64,000 nucleotides of DNA from CBDIHP01 sp965279195 (GTDB lineage: Bacteria > Planctomycetota > Planctomycetia > Isosphaerales > Isosphaeraceae). Location: positions 186,001 to 250,000 of the forward strand of contig CBDIHP010000041.1 in assembly GCA_965279195.1 (NCBI GenBank), written 5' to 3'. Below are positions 28,474 through 38,147 of the stretch, piece after piece. Positions within the stretch are counted from its first letter, which is position 1, and each line of letters begins with the position of its first letter. The notes under the pieces are model-generated. The model was not told the origin of the DNA. It searched no databases and saw only the letters and a program-made list of their open reading frames with translations. The position numbers were made by a program, and so were the translations under genes.

Positions 28474-29484
28474 TCAGCCGCCGGAGTAGACCCCGATCTT
28501 GCGGAACTTGTCGTACCGCCGCTGGAGCAGGGTCTCCTTCGGCAGGTCCTTCAGCTCCCGCAACGACTTGAGCAAATACGACTTGAGGGCCGACGCCGCA
28601 CCTCGGTGGTCGCGATGCGCCCCGCCGAGCGGCTCGGGGATGACCTCGTCGATGATCCCCAGGCCGAGGACTTCCTTGGCGGTCATCTTCAGGGCCGCCG
28701 CCGCCCTGGGCCAGTGCTCGGCCCCCTTCCAGAGGATCGTCGCGCAGCCCTCCGGGCTGATGACCGAGTAGTAGGCGTGCTCCAGCATGGCCACGCGGTC
28801 GCCGACGCCGATCCCCAGCGCACCGCCGGACCCGCCCTCGCCGATCACCACGCAGATGATCGGGGTGTTGATCTGGCTCATGGCCATGATCGACTCGGCG
28901 ATGATGAGGGCCTGGCCTCGCTCCTCGGCGGCGATCCCCGGATAGGCGCCGGGGGTGTCGATCAGGGTGATGATGGGCAGGCCGAACTTCGCGGCCATCT
29001 TCATGCGGAGCAAGGCCTTGCGGTAGCCTTCGGGGTGGGCGCAGCCGAAGTTGCAGGCGGTCCGCTCGGCCAGGTTCTTGCCCTTCTGGTGGCCGATGAA
29101 GACGACCTTCTCGTCCCCGATGTGGGCCAGGCCGGTCACGATGGCCCCGTCGTCGCCGATGGCGCGGTCGCCGTGGAGCTCGATGAAACGCTCGAAGACC
29201 AGCTCCAGGTAGTCGCGGGTCTGGGGGCGGTTCTTGTGCCGGGAGACCTGGATGCTCTCCCAGGGTTCGAGGTTGGCGAACCGCTGGCGCTTGAGACCCA
29301 CCAACTCCTTGCGGAGCTTGCGGATCTGCTCGGAGAATTCGGCCGCCGCCGCCTGGTCCATGGTGGTGGTGGCGTAGGTCTTCTCCATGTCCGCGAGCCG
29401 GGCTTCGAGCTGGTAGATCGGCTCTTCGAAGGGGAGGCGGTACTCGCTGCTATTGCCGGTAGCCGTCGTGGTGGCGGTCGCCAT
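28474..29484 (-). CDS. accA: Acetyl-CoA carboxylase carboxyltransferase subunit alpha
   Basis: With AccD, transfers the carboxyl group from biotin to acetyl-CoA, giving malonyl-CoA for fatty-acid synthesis. The 336-residue protein has the AccA helical N-terminus ('PIYQLEARLADMEKTY'), then 'RPQTRDYLELVFERFIELHGDR' in part, 'LIDTPGAYPGIAAEERGQ' and 'VIGEGGSGGALGIGVGDRV', which are family signatures. No accD is in the window. It may begin the transcript that continues into the mla genes 122 bases downstream. Confidence 0.96.
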   Translation of the reverse strand: MATATTTATGNSSEYRLPFEEPIYQLEARLADMEKTYATTTMDQAAAAEFSEQIRKLRKELVGLKRQRFANLEPWESIQVSRHKNRPQTRDYLELVFERFIELHGDRAIGDDGAIVTGLAHIGDEKVVFIGHQKGKNLAERTACNFGCAHPEGYRKALLRMKMAAKFGLPIITLIDTPGAYPGIAAEERGQALIIAESIMAMSQINTPIICVVIGEGGSGGALGIGVGDRVAMLEHAYYSVISPEGCATILWKGAEHWPRAAAALKMTAKEVLGLGIIDEVIPEPLGGAHRDHRGAASALKSYLLKSLRELKDLPKETLLQRRYDKFRKIGVYSGG

Positions 29485-29539
29485 GGGCCGTGACCCTTCT
29501 CGATCCTGTATGGGAAGGGCGACCCCTGGCCATTGGGAC

Positions 29540-30400
29540 TCAGTCCGAGGGCGTGGGGTCGCTCTTGAAGATCCGGGTGCGCCGGAACTCCCGGAGGAAC
29601 TCGTGGAGATCGGCCGGACGATCCTTGGCGTCCTTCCGGATCATCCGGAGCGTCAATTCCGAGAATTCGGGGGTGATGTCGGGGTTGTGGAACGTGGGCG
29701 GAGCCGGGGCTTCGCGGAGGTGCTTGGTGAGGAGTTCCTGCGTCGAATTGGCCCGGAACGGCGGTCGCCCCGAGGCAGCTTCGTAGCAGGTGATCCCAAA
29801 GCTGTAAACATCGGCCGGGATCTCGGGCGACTCGCAGCGAATCTGCTCGGGCGACATGTAGCTCGGCGTCCCCTGACGCTTGAGCTTGCCCCCGAACATC
29901 TTCATGAGGGCCGACCGGGGCCGCATCGTGATCGTGTAGTCGATCACTTTGACCTCGCCCGACCGGTTCAGCAAGATGTTCTCGGGCTTGATATCGCGGT
30001 GGACCCAGCCCTGGTCATGCATGTACGACAGGCCCTTGGCCGCGCCGTTGAGGACGCGGTGGAGCATGCCCCGGGCGATCGGATACTTCTGCGGCTGGGC
30101 GATGGCCGTCCGCAGGGTGTACCCGGCGAAGAAGTCCATGACGAAGTAGGGCTGCTCCTCGTCCCGGACGTACTCGGTCACCCGCACCAGGTTCGAGTGC
30201 TGGAGCTGCTGGCCGAGGCGGGCCTCGAAGTCGAACAGCTTCCGCTCCGCCCGATCGTCGCATCGCGAGGCGAGGAGCTGCTTGAGCGCGAACCGGCGGC
30301 CGGCGACGTCCTCGACCTCCATCACCAGGCAGGTGGCGCCCGGGTGGAGCGTGCGGACGATCCGGTAGGAGCCGATGCGGTCGACGGACTCGGAGGTCAT
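29540..30400 (-). CDS. Serine/threonine protein kinase with DYT in place of DFG
   Basis: A 286-residue Hanks-type kinase domain without a membrane segment. K40 ('FALKQL'), E59, catalytic 'HRDIKPEN' (D136), 'GTPSYMSPEQI' and 'DVYSFGITCYEAASGRPPF' are in place. The glycine-rich loop is weak ('LHPGATCLV'), and the metal-binding DFG reads D154-Y-T; the essential Asp is kept, so activity is still plausible. The start is ATG 30400; an upstream frame would add a low-complexity leader. It lies upstream of accA on the same strand (55-base gap) and is divergent from the gamma-glutamyltransferase-like gene. Confidence 0.9.
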   Translation of the reverse strand: MTSESVDRIGSYRIVRTLHPGATCLVMEVEDVAGRRFALKQLLASRCDDRAERKLFDFEARLGQQLQHSNLVRVTEYVRDEEQPYFVMDFFAGYTLRTAIAQPQKYPIARGMLHRVLNGAAKGLSYMHDQGWVHRDIKPENILLNRSGEVKVIDYTITMRPRSALMKMFGGKLKRQGTPSYMSPEQIRCESPEIPADVYSFGITCYEAASGRPPFRANSTQELLTKHLREAPAPPTFHNPDITPEFSELTLRMIRKDAKDRPADLHEFLREFRRTRIFKSDPTPSD

Positions 30401-30695
30401 GGAACTCGACACGGGCGCCGCTCCCGATTCCGACGCGTCCCGGCCTCGCCTCGGAGCCGACCTGTCGGGCCGGGCGATCGAGCGGGGGATGATGCCCGGA
30501 CGCATCAAGAGGATGTTACAAAAACCCGGCTGTCCTGGCAACGCGGGCAAGAGGGTCGGGCACGCCGGATCGTGGCGCAAGGGCATAGGAGAGGCCCGAC
30601 CGTCCTGCTAGCCTCAGCTTTGGCTGATACTCCGTAGGCGACCGATCGGTGACACACGTTCGAGGAACTCCGATGCCCCAGGCCCCCGGACCGCC

Positions 30696-32277
30696 GTGAA
30701 GAAGACCGTCGTCGGCGCCTCGGTCTGCGTCGCGGCCAACCAGGCGGCGGCCGACGCGGGGGCCCTGATCCTGTCCCGAGGCGGGAATGCCTTCGACGCC
30801 GCCGCCGCGGCCGGGTTCATGGAGGCCGTCATCGCCCCGGCCGGGACCGGCATCGGCGGCTACGGGGCCTCCGGGGTCGCCTTCCACGCCAAGACCGGCC
30901 GAGTCCTGGGCCTGGATGCCAACACCGCCGCGCCTGCCGCCGCCCGCGACGGCATGTTCCCGGTCATCCCCACCCGCGACCCCAACAACTACAAGCTCCC
31001 GGACGACCGCCACAAGAAGGGCCCCCTGTCGGTCGGGGTCCCCGGCGTCCTGGCCGGGCTGGCCGCGCTGGTCGCGACCGGCGGCAAGTTGAGCCTGGCC
31101 AAGGTGATCGGGCCGGCGCTCGAACAGGCCCGGGAAGGCGTCGAGCTGACCCCCGGCCAGGGCCTGACCTGGCTGACAATGAAGGCCGAGTCCGAGAGGA
31201 AGCCCGCCCCGGATCGGAAGTCCGTCCCCAGGATCGTCCCGATGGGCGACCTCGCCGCCACCCTGGAAATGATCTCGCGGGACGGTTCGAAGGCGTTCTA
31301 CGAAGGAGAGATCGGGCGGAAGATCGCCGACCACATCCAGGCACTCGGGGGGGATACTGACCCGGGCCGACATGGCGGGATACAGGGTCCGGGTCGAGGA
31401 GGCGATGTCGGTCAAGGTGGGGGATGCGACCCTGACCTGCCCCTTGCCGTCGTCCGGGAGCCTCACCTCGGTTCAGGCCGTGGCGCTGCTCGACCGGCTG
31501 GGCCGTCAGGTCGGCCTCCGCGACCCGGGGTCGGCCGAGGTGTTCGAGGTGCTCCTGGAAATCATGAAGGCGGTCTGGGAGGAGCGGCTCACCACCCTGG
31601 CCGATGCACCGTTCATGAAGGTCGATCCCCGGACCTTACTCTCGGACGACCACCTCGACCGGCTCCTCCTGGCCGTGAAGTCGGGGATCGCGAAGCCCGG
31701 ACCCGGCCGACTGATCGCCCCCGACCCGCTGCGTGGGACCGTCCATCTTGCGGCGGCGGATTCCGAGGGGAACCTGGTCTCCTGGACCCAGACCCACGGA
31801 GGCGGCTTCGGGTCGATGGTGATGGTGCCGGGGACGGGGGTGGTCCTGGGCCACGGGATGTGCCGATTCGAGCCCCGCAAGGGGTGGGCGAACTCGATCG
31901 CCCCGGGCAAGCGGCCCCTCCACAATATGTGCCCCGTCATTGCCTTGCGCGATGGCAAGCCGGTCCTTGCCGTCGGGGCTGCGGGGGCTCGTACGATCGT
32001 GAACAACGTCGCCTACCTGACGGCCGCCGTGCTGGTCGAGGGCCGAGACCCGATCGAGGCTGCGTCGGCCCCCAGGCTACAGGTCGAGTCGCTGGAGCCG
32101 GCGATCCTGGAGAAATCGGTTGGGGACGATGTGGTCAAGGCGCTCCAGAATCGGGGCCATCTGGTCAAGACGGCCACCAAGGACGCCGGCGCCGCCCAGA
32201 TGATTTCCCGCATCGGGGACCGCTGGCGGGCAATCGCTGAGCCTCGGACCCTCGACGCTGGGGCGAACCTGGCCTAA
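30696..32277 (+). pseudogene. Gamma-glutamyltransferase-family gene with a +1 frameshift
   Basis: Family members are Ntn-hydrolases that move gamma-glutamyl groups or hydrolyse glutathione-like substrates. The N-terminal part reads to 'GRKIADHIQALGG' in one frame; the rest continues from 'ILTRADMAGYRVRVEEAM' in the next. The shift falls at a run of seven G (31347-31353); six would restore one frame of 526 codons, and the total length is one base over a multiple of three. The expected nucleophile Thr is present ('LRGTVHLAAADSEGNL'), as is the 'HGGGF' region. Start is GTG 30696. Either an assembly or sequencing error, or a real slip-prone run. Confidence 0.75.
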
Positions 32278-32456
32278 GCTAGATGGGACTACTCTGGAGG
32301 TCGCCGCGATCCCGGTGCGCGAACAACTCCGGTCGACGCGATCATCAATCCTGTGTTATCTTTACCGGGAGTGTCGGCTGGGCAAGCCGGGCAATCCCGG
32401 CGGCCTGTATGGAACGTCCGAGCGTCCCCGATGTCGGGGTGGAGGCGGCGGGTCTC

Positions 32457-33782
32457 ATGGCGACGAGCTTGAGGGACGACCTGGCGTCGTTGAAGATCGA
32501 CCGCGGCAACGGCCGCGCGGAGACGATGAAGATCCGCCACAGCCGCCCACCGCTCAAGAAGCGAGGCGGGGGCGGCGGCCGGGGGCTCGGCGGGTTCTTC
32601 CTGCGGATCTTCTCGTTCTTCCTCTGGATGGTGCCCCTGGCGGCCATCTCGTATGGCGGCTACTACGCCTACCTTCAGGTGCAGTCGATCAAGTCCAAGC
32701 CCGAGGTCCAGGTCGGGCTGGTCCAGGCCATGACCGCCGGTGAGGCCGAGAAGGTCCTGAGCGCCAAGGGCTACCTCAAGAGCCAGCACCAGACCCAGGT
32801 CGGGGCCAAGATCCCCGGGCGGCTGGAGAAGATCCTGGTCGAGGAAGGGCAGCCCGTCACCAAGGGGCAGCTCCTGGCCGTCATCGAGCACAATGACCTG
32901 CTCGCCCAGCTCCGCTCGCGCAAGGCCCAGTTGATGAAGGCCGAGGCCGACGTCCTGGAGAACAAGGCGGACTCGGCCGACAAGGCCCGCAAGGCCGACC
33001 GCAACAAGCGGCTCAGCCAGAAGGGCATGATGGCCACGCCGGAAGAGACCGAGTCGGCCATCGCCGCCTACGAGATGGCCAAGGCTCGCGGCGAGGCCCT
33101 CCACGCCCAGACCGAGTTCCAGAAGGCCATGATTTCCGAGACCGAGGAATCGATCCGGAACATGCACATCACCGCGCCGTTCGACGCCACCGTGGTCGAG
33201 AAGCCGGCCGAGGTGGGCGAGATGATCACCGGCGGCGGCTTCGGCTCGGGCCTGTCGATCGGCCGGTCGTACATCGTGACCCTGGCCAACCTCCAGCAGA
33301 TGGACGTCGAGACCGACGTGACCGAGGGCCAGCTCAGCCGGATCGCCGTCGGCCAGCCGGCGGAGGTCGCCGTGAACGCCGCGCCGAACCGGCGATACCG
33401 GGGCCGGGTCCGGCAGATCATCCCCCTGAGCGACCGGGCACGGGCCACGGTGAAGGTCAAGGTCGCGATCAGCGACCCCGACAAGGCCCTGTTCCCGGAG
33501 CTGGTCGCCACAGTCAACTTCCTGCCCGACAAGGCCCGGACCAACGACGACGGCAAGACCCGCCTGTTCGTGCCCAAGGACGCCATCGTCGAGGAGGGGG
33601 GCAAGGCCTACGTCTGGCGGCTCGTGACCCGCGACAACAGCGTCCGCAAGGTCACCGTCGAGCTGGGCGAGAAGATCGAGGACCTCGCGCGGGTCGAGAA
33701 GGGCCTGGACGCCGGCGACCGGGTCGTGCTCGCCCCCGCGAAGACCTTGCAGGAAGGCGAAGGCGTGCGGGTCTCACAATAA
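32457..33782 (+). CDS. Membrane-fusion/periplasmic adaptor protein (MacA/HlyD family)
   Basis: Links an inner-membrane ABC exporter to the periplasm or outer membrane. The start ATG 32457 has GGAGG about 11 bases upstream and gives 441 residues. A basic N-terminus precedes one membrane anchor ('FFLRIFSFFLWMVPLAAIS'). The lipoyl/barrel-sandwich halves are 'GAKIPGRLEKILVEEGQPV' and 'HITAPFDATVVEKPAEVG', separated by a helical hairpin rich in Lys/Glu/Ala (about 150-225). A beta-barrel domain follows ('DVETDVTEGQLSRIAVGQ'). It heads a four-gene exporter cluster with ATPase and two permeases. Confidence 0.9.
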   Translation: MATSLRDDLASLKIDRGNGRAETMKIRHSRPPLKKRGGGGGRGLGGFFLRIFSFFLWMVPLAAISYGGYYAYLQVQSIKSKPEVQVGLVQAMTAGEAEKVLSAKGYLKSQHQTQVGAKIPGRLEKILVEEGQPVTKGQLLAVIEHNDLLAQLRSRKAQLMKAEADVLENKADSADKARKADRNKRLSQKGMMATPEETESAIAAYEMAKARGEALHAQTEFQKAMISETEESIRNMHITAPFDATVVEKPAEVGEMITGGGFGSGLSIGRSYIVTLANLQQMDVETDVTEGQLSRIAVGQPAEVAVNAAPNRRYRGRVRQIIPLSDRARATVKVKVAISDPDKALFPELVATVNFLPDKARTNDDGKTRLFVPKDAIVEEGGKAYVWRLVTRDNSVRKVTVELGEKIEDLARVEKGLDAGDRVVLAPAKTLQEGEGVRVSQ

Positions 33783-33922
33783 GACGAGAAGATCCGATCC
33801 GCGGACGCGAATCCCTCATCGCCACACCCGGTCCGACCGGATGAGGCTGTTCATCTGTGCCGTGTTGCGGTACCCTCCGCGATGGGAACGGGCCGATAGT
33901 TGAGAATGGACGGAGACCGCGA

Positions 33923-34736
33923 ATGTCCAAGGGCGAACCTTCGATCGTGCTCCAGGACGTGACCAAGGAGTACCGTCGCGACTCCTTCAAGGTCCCCGTG
34001 CTGAGCAACCTCGACCTGACGGTCGACGAGGGGGGAATTCCTCGCCCTGATGGGCCCCTCGGGCTCGGGCAAGACGACCCTCCTGAACCTGATCGCCGGG
34101 CTCGACCACGCGACCTCGGGCTCGGTCCAGGTCCATGGCTACGAGTTGACCGGGATGTCCGACGGCGAGCTGACCCGCTGGCGGGCCCACAACGTCGGGT
34201 TCATCTTCCAGCTCTACAACCTGATCCCGGTCATGACGGCATTCGAGAACGTCGAACTGCCGCTGCTCCTGACGAACCTCTCCCGGAAACGCCGGAAGGA
34301 GAACGTCATGACCGCCCTGCGGATCGTCGGCCTCGAAAGCCGAGAGGACCACTACCCCCGGCAGCTCTCCGGCGGGCAGGAGCAGCGCGTGGCGATCGCC
34401 CGCGCCATCGTGACCGACCCCTACCTGCTGGTGGCCGACGAGCCGACCGGCGACCTCGACCGCAAGAGCGCCGACGAGATCCTCGAACTGCTCGGCCAGC
34501 TCAACCGGGAGTTCCAGAAGACCATCGTGATGGTGACCCACGACCCCCAGGCCGCGCAGCGGGCCACCCGCCTCCTGCACCTGGACAAGGGCAAGCTCGT
34601 GGGCGACTCCTCGATCCACGGCCCGAGCGTCATCCCGCCGGGCGAGGGCCTCGGATACGGGCCGGGCTCGGCCGACGAGATCCGCAAGGTCACCGAGCCC
34701 AGCAGCGAACGCCCCCGCGCCTGGTACGGCGGCTAA
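33923..34736 (+). pseudogene. ABC exporter ATPase (LolD/MacB type) with a +1 frameshift
   Basis: The N-terminus 'MSKGEPSIVLQDVTKEY' through 'LDLTVDEG' is in one frame; 'EFLALMGPSGSGKTTLLNLI' to the end is in the next. The shift falls at six G (34030-34035), where five would restore a single frame; the length is one base over a multiple of three. All ATPase motifs are otherwise intact: 'GPSGSGKT', 'LSGGQEQRVAIARA', 'LLVADEPTGDLD' and 'THD'. Translation from ATG 34050 would lack the first beta-sheet. The exporter around it looks intact, which favours a sequencing error or recoding over a dead gene. Confidence 0.75.
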
Positions 34737-34829
34737 GGCCGGCCTCCTCGCGCTGATGAACCCCCTTGCCGATTCCGCCCCGATCGATTCGGACCCGCCC
34801 ACGTCCGCCAGTCGGACCGGAGCCCTCCC

Positions 34830-35996
34830 ATGAAGTTCCTCGGATATATCCTCCGGAACTGCCGACGCAACCCGATCCGGACCGTCCTGACGGTCGGCTC
34901 GCTGTCGGTCAGCCTGTTCCTGTCGATGGTCCTGATCTCGTTCGTGACGGTGAACGCCGAGGTCTCGAAGTCGACCCGGGGCAGCGGCCGGATCATCATG
35001 ATGAGCTCTCAGGGGTTCACGCAGCCGGTCCCGATCGCCCGGCTGTCGGAACTCCGCGAGAACAAGAGCATCATCGCCACCTCGCCGCTCTGCTGGTACG
35101 GCGGGAAGTTCCGGAACGAGGCGACCATGTTCGCGCAGTTCGGCGTGGATCCGAAGGACTTCTTCAAGATCTACGACGAGCTGAACCTGCCCGACGACCA
35201 GCTCAAGGCCTGGGCGTCGGACCCCAACGGCTGCGTGATCGGCCGCAAGCTCGCCGAGGACTACAAGCTCAATGTCGGCGACCCCTTCCCGCTCCAGGGG
35301 GACCTCTACCCCTACAGCCTCGACCTCACGGTCCGCGGCATCTACGACGGCCCCAGCAACCGCGACCTGCGGATGTGCGTCTTCAACTGGTGGACCCTGG
35401 ACGAGGGGCTCCGGAACAACTTCAAGGGCCAGATGTCCGGCAACGCCGGCGCGGTCATCATGAAGCTCAAGGACGACAAGCTGTCGGCCAGCGTCAACAA
35501 GGAGCTCGACGACCGCTACCGCAACAGCGACGCCCCCTCGCGGACCCAGACCGAGGAGGCGTTCACCCAGATGTTCGCCGAGATGGCCGGCGACTTCCAG
35601 TGGATCATCGTGGGGCTCGGCCTGGCGGTCGGGGTCTCCCTGATCTGCGTCTCGGGCAACGCGATGGCCATGGCCCTCCGCGAGCGAACGACCGAGGTCG
35701 CGGTGCTCAAGGCGATCGGCTTTGGCAAGGGCCTGGTGCTGTTCTTCGTCATGGCCGAGTCGATCCTGATCGCCATGATGGGGGGCCTGTTCGGGGCGAT
35801 CGGCTGCAAGGTCCTGTTCGACTATGTCGACATGAGCAAGTTCACCGGCGGCTTCATCCCGTTCTTCTACGTGCCCTGGACCACGGCCCTGGGAGGGCTG
35901 GCGGTCTCGGTGCTGATCGGGATCATGGCGGGCTTCTTCCCGGCCATCCGCGCGGCCCAGCTCTCGGTGGTGAACGGCCTGAGAAAGGTGGTCTGA
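34830..35996 (+). CDS. FtsX-like ABC permease (MacB/DevC type), first copy
   Basis: 388 residues with the arrangement one N-terminal helix ('IRTVLTVGSLSVSLFLSMV'), a large periplasmic domain (about 40-260), and three C-terminal helices ('IIVGLGLAVGVSLICVSGN', 'LVLFFVMAESILIAMMGGLFG', 'ALGGLAVSVLIGIMAGFFPA'). The cytoplasmic 'RERTTEVAVLKAIGFGK' and the terminal 'PAIRAAQLSVVNGLRKV' are hallmarks of FtsX-type permeases. It follows the ATPase gene by 93 bases and precedes a second permease by 6 bases, so the exporter probably works as a heterodimer. Confidence 0.9.
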   Translation: MKFLGYILRNCRRNPIRTVLTVGSLSVSLFLSMVLISFVTVNAEVSKSTRGSGRIIMMSSQGFTQPVPIARLSELRENKSIIATSPLCWYGGKFRNEATMFAQFGVDPKDFFKIYDELNLPDDQLKAWASDPNGCVIGRKLAEDYKLNVGDPFPLQGDLYPYSLDLTVRGIYDGPSNRDLRMCVFNWWTLDEGLRNNFKGQMSGNAGAVIMKLKDDKLSASVNKELDDRYRNSDAPSRTQTEEAFTQMFAEMAGDFQWIIVGLGLAVGVSLICVSGNAMAMALRERTTEVAVLKAIGFGKGLVLFFVMAESILIAMMGGLFGAIGCKVLFDYVDMSKFTGGFIPFFYVPWTTALGGLAVSVLIGIMAGFFPAIRAAQLSVVNGLRKVV

Positions 35997-36002
35997 CGGA
36001 CG

Positions 36003-37169
36003 ATGATCCCGCTCAAGTACAACGTCCGGAACCTCCGGGTGCGGTGGGTGAACACCTTCATGACGGTCCTGGGCACCGGCCTGATCGTCTGGGGCTCCTG
36101 CTCGCTCTTCTGCCTGGTCGAGGGCCTGCAGGCGAGCCTCCGGCTCTCGGCCGACCCGCTCGACGTGATCGTGCTCCGCAAGGGGTCGACCAACGAGACC
36201 AACGGCGGGTTCGACACCACCACCGCCCAGAAGATCCTGGACCTCCGGGGCATCGAGCGGGACGAGAAGGGCCAGCCGCTGGCGGCCATCGAGCTCCTGA
36301 ATATCGCCCTCGCGACCCGGGCCGACGGCCAGAAGCGGGCCAACCTGATCGTCCGCGGCATCGACCCCGCCTCGCGGAAGCTCCGGCCCGACTTCAAGAT
36401 CGTCAACGGCCGCGACTTCGACCCCGGCAAGGGGGAGGCCATCGTCAGTCAGTCGCTCGCCCGACGGTTCGCCGGCGGCGAGGTCGGCGGCACGATGGTC
36501 CTGGGCGAGAAGGAGAAGTACCGGGTCGTCGGCCTCTTCACCGCCGGCGGCAGCGCGGCCGAGAGCGAGGTGTGGGTCGACCGCAAGGACCTGGAGCAGA
36601 ACACCCGCCGCGAGGGGACGATCTCATCCGTCCAGCTCCGGGCCGCCAGCCCGGCGGACCTGCAGTCGATCAAGCAGACCCTCGAAAACGACACCCAGTT
36701 CCGGCTCAACGCCGTGACCGAGGCGGACTACTTCGCCGAGCAGACCAAGACGGCGGTCTTCTACCGGGTGGCCGGGATCGTGATCGCGATCTTCCTGAGC
36801 ATCGGGGCCATGTTCTCGGCCGCCAACACGATGTTCGCCGCCGTCAACGCCCGGACCCGCGAGATCGGCACGATGCGGGCGCTCGGATTCTCACGCCTGG
36901 ATATCCTGGTCTCCTTCCTCGGCGAGTCGCTGCTGCTCTGCACCCTGGGCGGGATCCTCGGGGTCCTGGGGACCCTCCCCCTGAGCACACTGACCTTCGG
37001 GACCAACAGCATCGACACCTTCGCCGAGGTGGCCGTGCGGTTCCGCTTCGGCCCCTCCGTCGCCATCGTCGCCGCCGCCATGACCCTCGCCATGGGCTTC
37101 TTCGGCGGCCTCTTCCCCGCCGTCCGCGCCGTGCGGATGGACGTCATCCGGGCCCTGCGACAAGTCTGA
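36003..37169 (+). CDS. FtsX-like ABC permease (MacB/DevC type), second copy
   Basis: Also 388 residues with the same topology: helix 'RWVNTFMTVLGTGLIVWGS', a periplasmic MacB-PCD-like domain ('LIVRGIDPASRKLRPDFK', 'GEAIVSQSLARRFAGGEVGG'), and three C-terminal helices with 'NARTREIGTMRALGFSRLDI' and 'PAVRAVRMDVIRALRQV'. It differs from the neighbouring permease enough to be an old duplication. The exported substrate is unknown; related DevBCA and MacAB systems export glycolipids, peptides or lipoproteins. A family-1 repeat begins right after the stop. Confidence 0.9.
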   Translation: MIPLKYNVRNLRVRWVNTFMTVLGTGLIVWGSCSLFCLVEGLQASLRLSADPLDVIVLRKGSTNETNGGFDTTTAQKILDLRGIERDEKGQPLAAIELLNIALATRADGQKRANLIVRGIDPASRKLRPDFKIVNGRDFDPGKGEAIVSQSLARRFAGGEVGGTMVLGEKEKYRVVGLFTAGGSAAESEVWVDRKDLEQNTRREGTISSVQLRAASPADLQSIKQTLENDTQFRLNAVTEADYFAEQTKTAVFYRVAGIVIAIFLSIGAMFSAANTMFAAVNARTREIGTMRALGFSRLDILVSFLGESLLLCTLGGILGVLGTLPLSTLTFGTNSIDTFAEVAVRFRFGPSVAIVAAAMTLAMGFFGGLFPAVRAVRMDVIRALRQV

Positions 37170-37170
37170 C

Positions 37171-37312
37171 CCGGAGTGCGGAAGTTTGCTTCCGCTCGGT
37201 TCTCGCGAAGCTCGCTCCGCGTGCTCGATCGAAGCCAACCCATCATCCGATCGTCATTTCTCGGGAGCAAGCTCCCACCGGGCCGGAGCGGAAGCAAACT
37301 TCCGCACTCCGG
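37171..37312. repeat. Family-1 palindromic repeat, copy 2
   Basis: 142 bp, in reverse orientation relative to the copies at 22923 and 51765. The terminal arms carry the palindrome GCGGAAGTTTGCTTCCGC, and inner arms carry GGGAGCTTGCTCC-like sequence. It fills the gap between a + strand permease stop and a - strand hydrolase stop, so it may serve as a terminator for both. Confidence 0.85.
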
Positions 37313-37331
37313 GCGGTCTCGCGTCCCTGGC

Positions 37332-37994
37332 TCAACGCGCCGGCTGGAGCCAGAGGATGGTCCGGTGGGGGGGCATGTCGCCGGCGTGCAGGTCGATGGT
37401 GCTGCCGTCGACCTCCTCCAGGTTCCAGTCGTGGAGGATCTCGAAAAGCCGCTCGACCGGCTGGATCTTGAGGTTGATCCGGTCAGTCAGGTAGTGCATG
37501 GGGATGATGACCCGGGGGTCGATCGCATCGAGCAAGGAGGGGATCTCCTCCAGCCCGATGGTCGGCGGGCCGCCGGCCGAGACCAGGACGATGTCGGCCC
37601 CCTTCAGCGGGGCGAGTTCGTCGTCGCGGAGCGGATGGCCGAGGTCGCCGAGGAAAACGACGCGCAGCCCTTCGGCCTTGAACTGGACGATGGTGACCTC
37701 GTCCTCGGGCTTGCGGGCGGGGGTTTCGAAGACGCGGACGACGTCGAAGGGATATCCGAAATACGTACGACCGCCGGGGGGGAATTCGAGCCCCCGGGCC
37801 ACTTCGAACGGGGGGATGATCTGCCCCAGGTGGCTGTGGTAGCGGTCATTCTCGTGGCTCACGAAGACGAGATCGGCCGGCTCGTCGATCGGGAGGTAGC
37901 CGCCGGAGTCGGGCGACTTGTAGGGGTCGAGGATGATCCGGCGCCCCTCGATCTCGAAGAGGAACGCCGCGTGGCCGAAGAAGGTGATTCGCAT
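37332..37994 (-). CDS. MBL-fold metal-dependent hydrolase (UlaG-like)
   Basis: 220 residues of metallo-beta-lactamase fold: 'ITFFGHAAFLFEIEGRRIILDP' at the start, 'FVSHENDRYHSHLGQI' where the HxHxDH metal motif is expected, 'VVFLGDLGHPLRDDEL', and a C-terminal 'VIIPMHYLTD'. The first motif is altered (H-E-N-D rather than H-x-H-x-D), a variation common in UlaG-like proteins. Substrate is unknown. It converges on the exporter operon and is divergent from the TIM-barrel gene. Confidence 0.85.
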   Translation of the reverse strand: MRITFFGHAAFLFEIEGRRIILDPYKSPDSGGYLPIDEPADLVFVSHENDRYHSHLGQIIPPFEVARGLEFPPGGRTYFGYPFDVVRVFETPARKPEDEVTIVQFKAEGLRVVFLGDLGHPLRDDELAPLKGADIVLVSAGGPPTIGLEEIPSLLDAIDPRVIIPMHYLTDRINLKIQPVERLFEILHDWNLEEVDGSTIDLHAGDMPPHRTILWLQPAR

Positions 37995-38147
37995 GGTGGG
38001 ATCGGTCGCCCGTGGCGACGGGGCGGGCGGCGGGGGATAATCGCGCCTGGTGCCGAAGGGCCCGTCCCGTACGCCCCGGCGCCGTCCTCAAACGCGCGTC
38101 ACTCCATTTGAGTACGGATTCTCCGCGCCTTTTGCAAGGAGCGCCCG

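Noticed and set aside
29540..30400. Calling the Ser/Thr kinase a pseudokinase
   Set aside because: The catalytic Lys, HRD Asp and metal-binding Asp are all retained; only the residues after that Asp differ from DFG.
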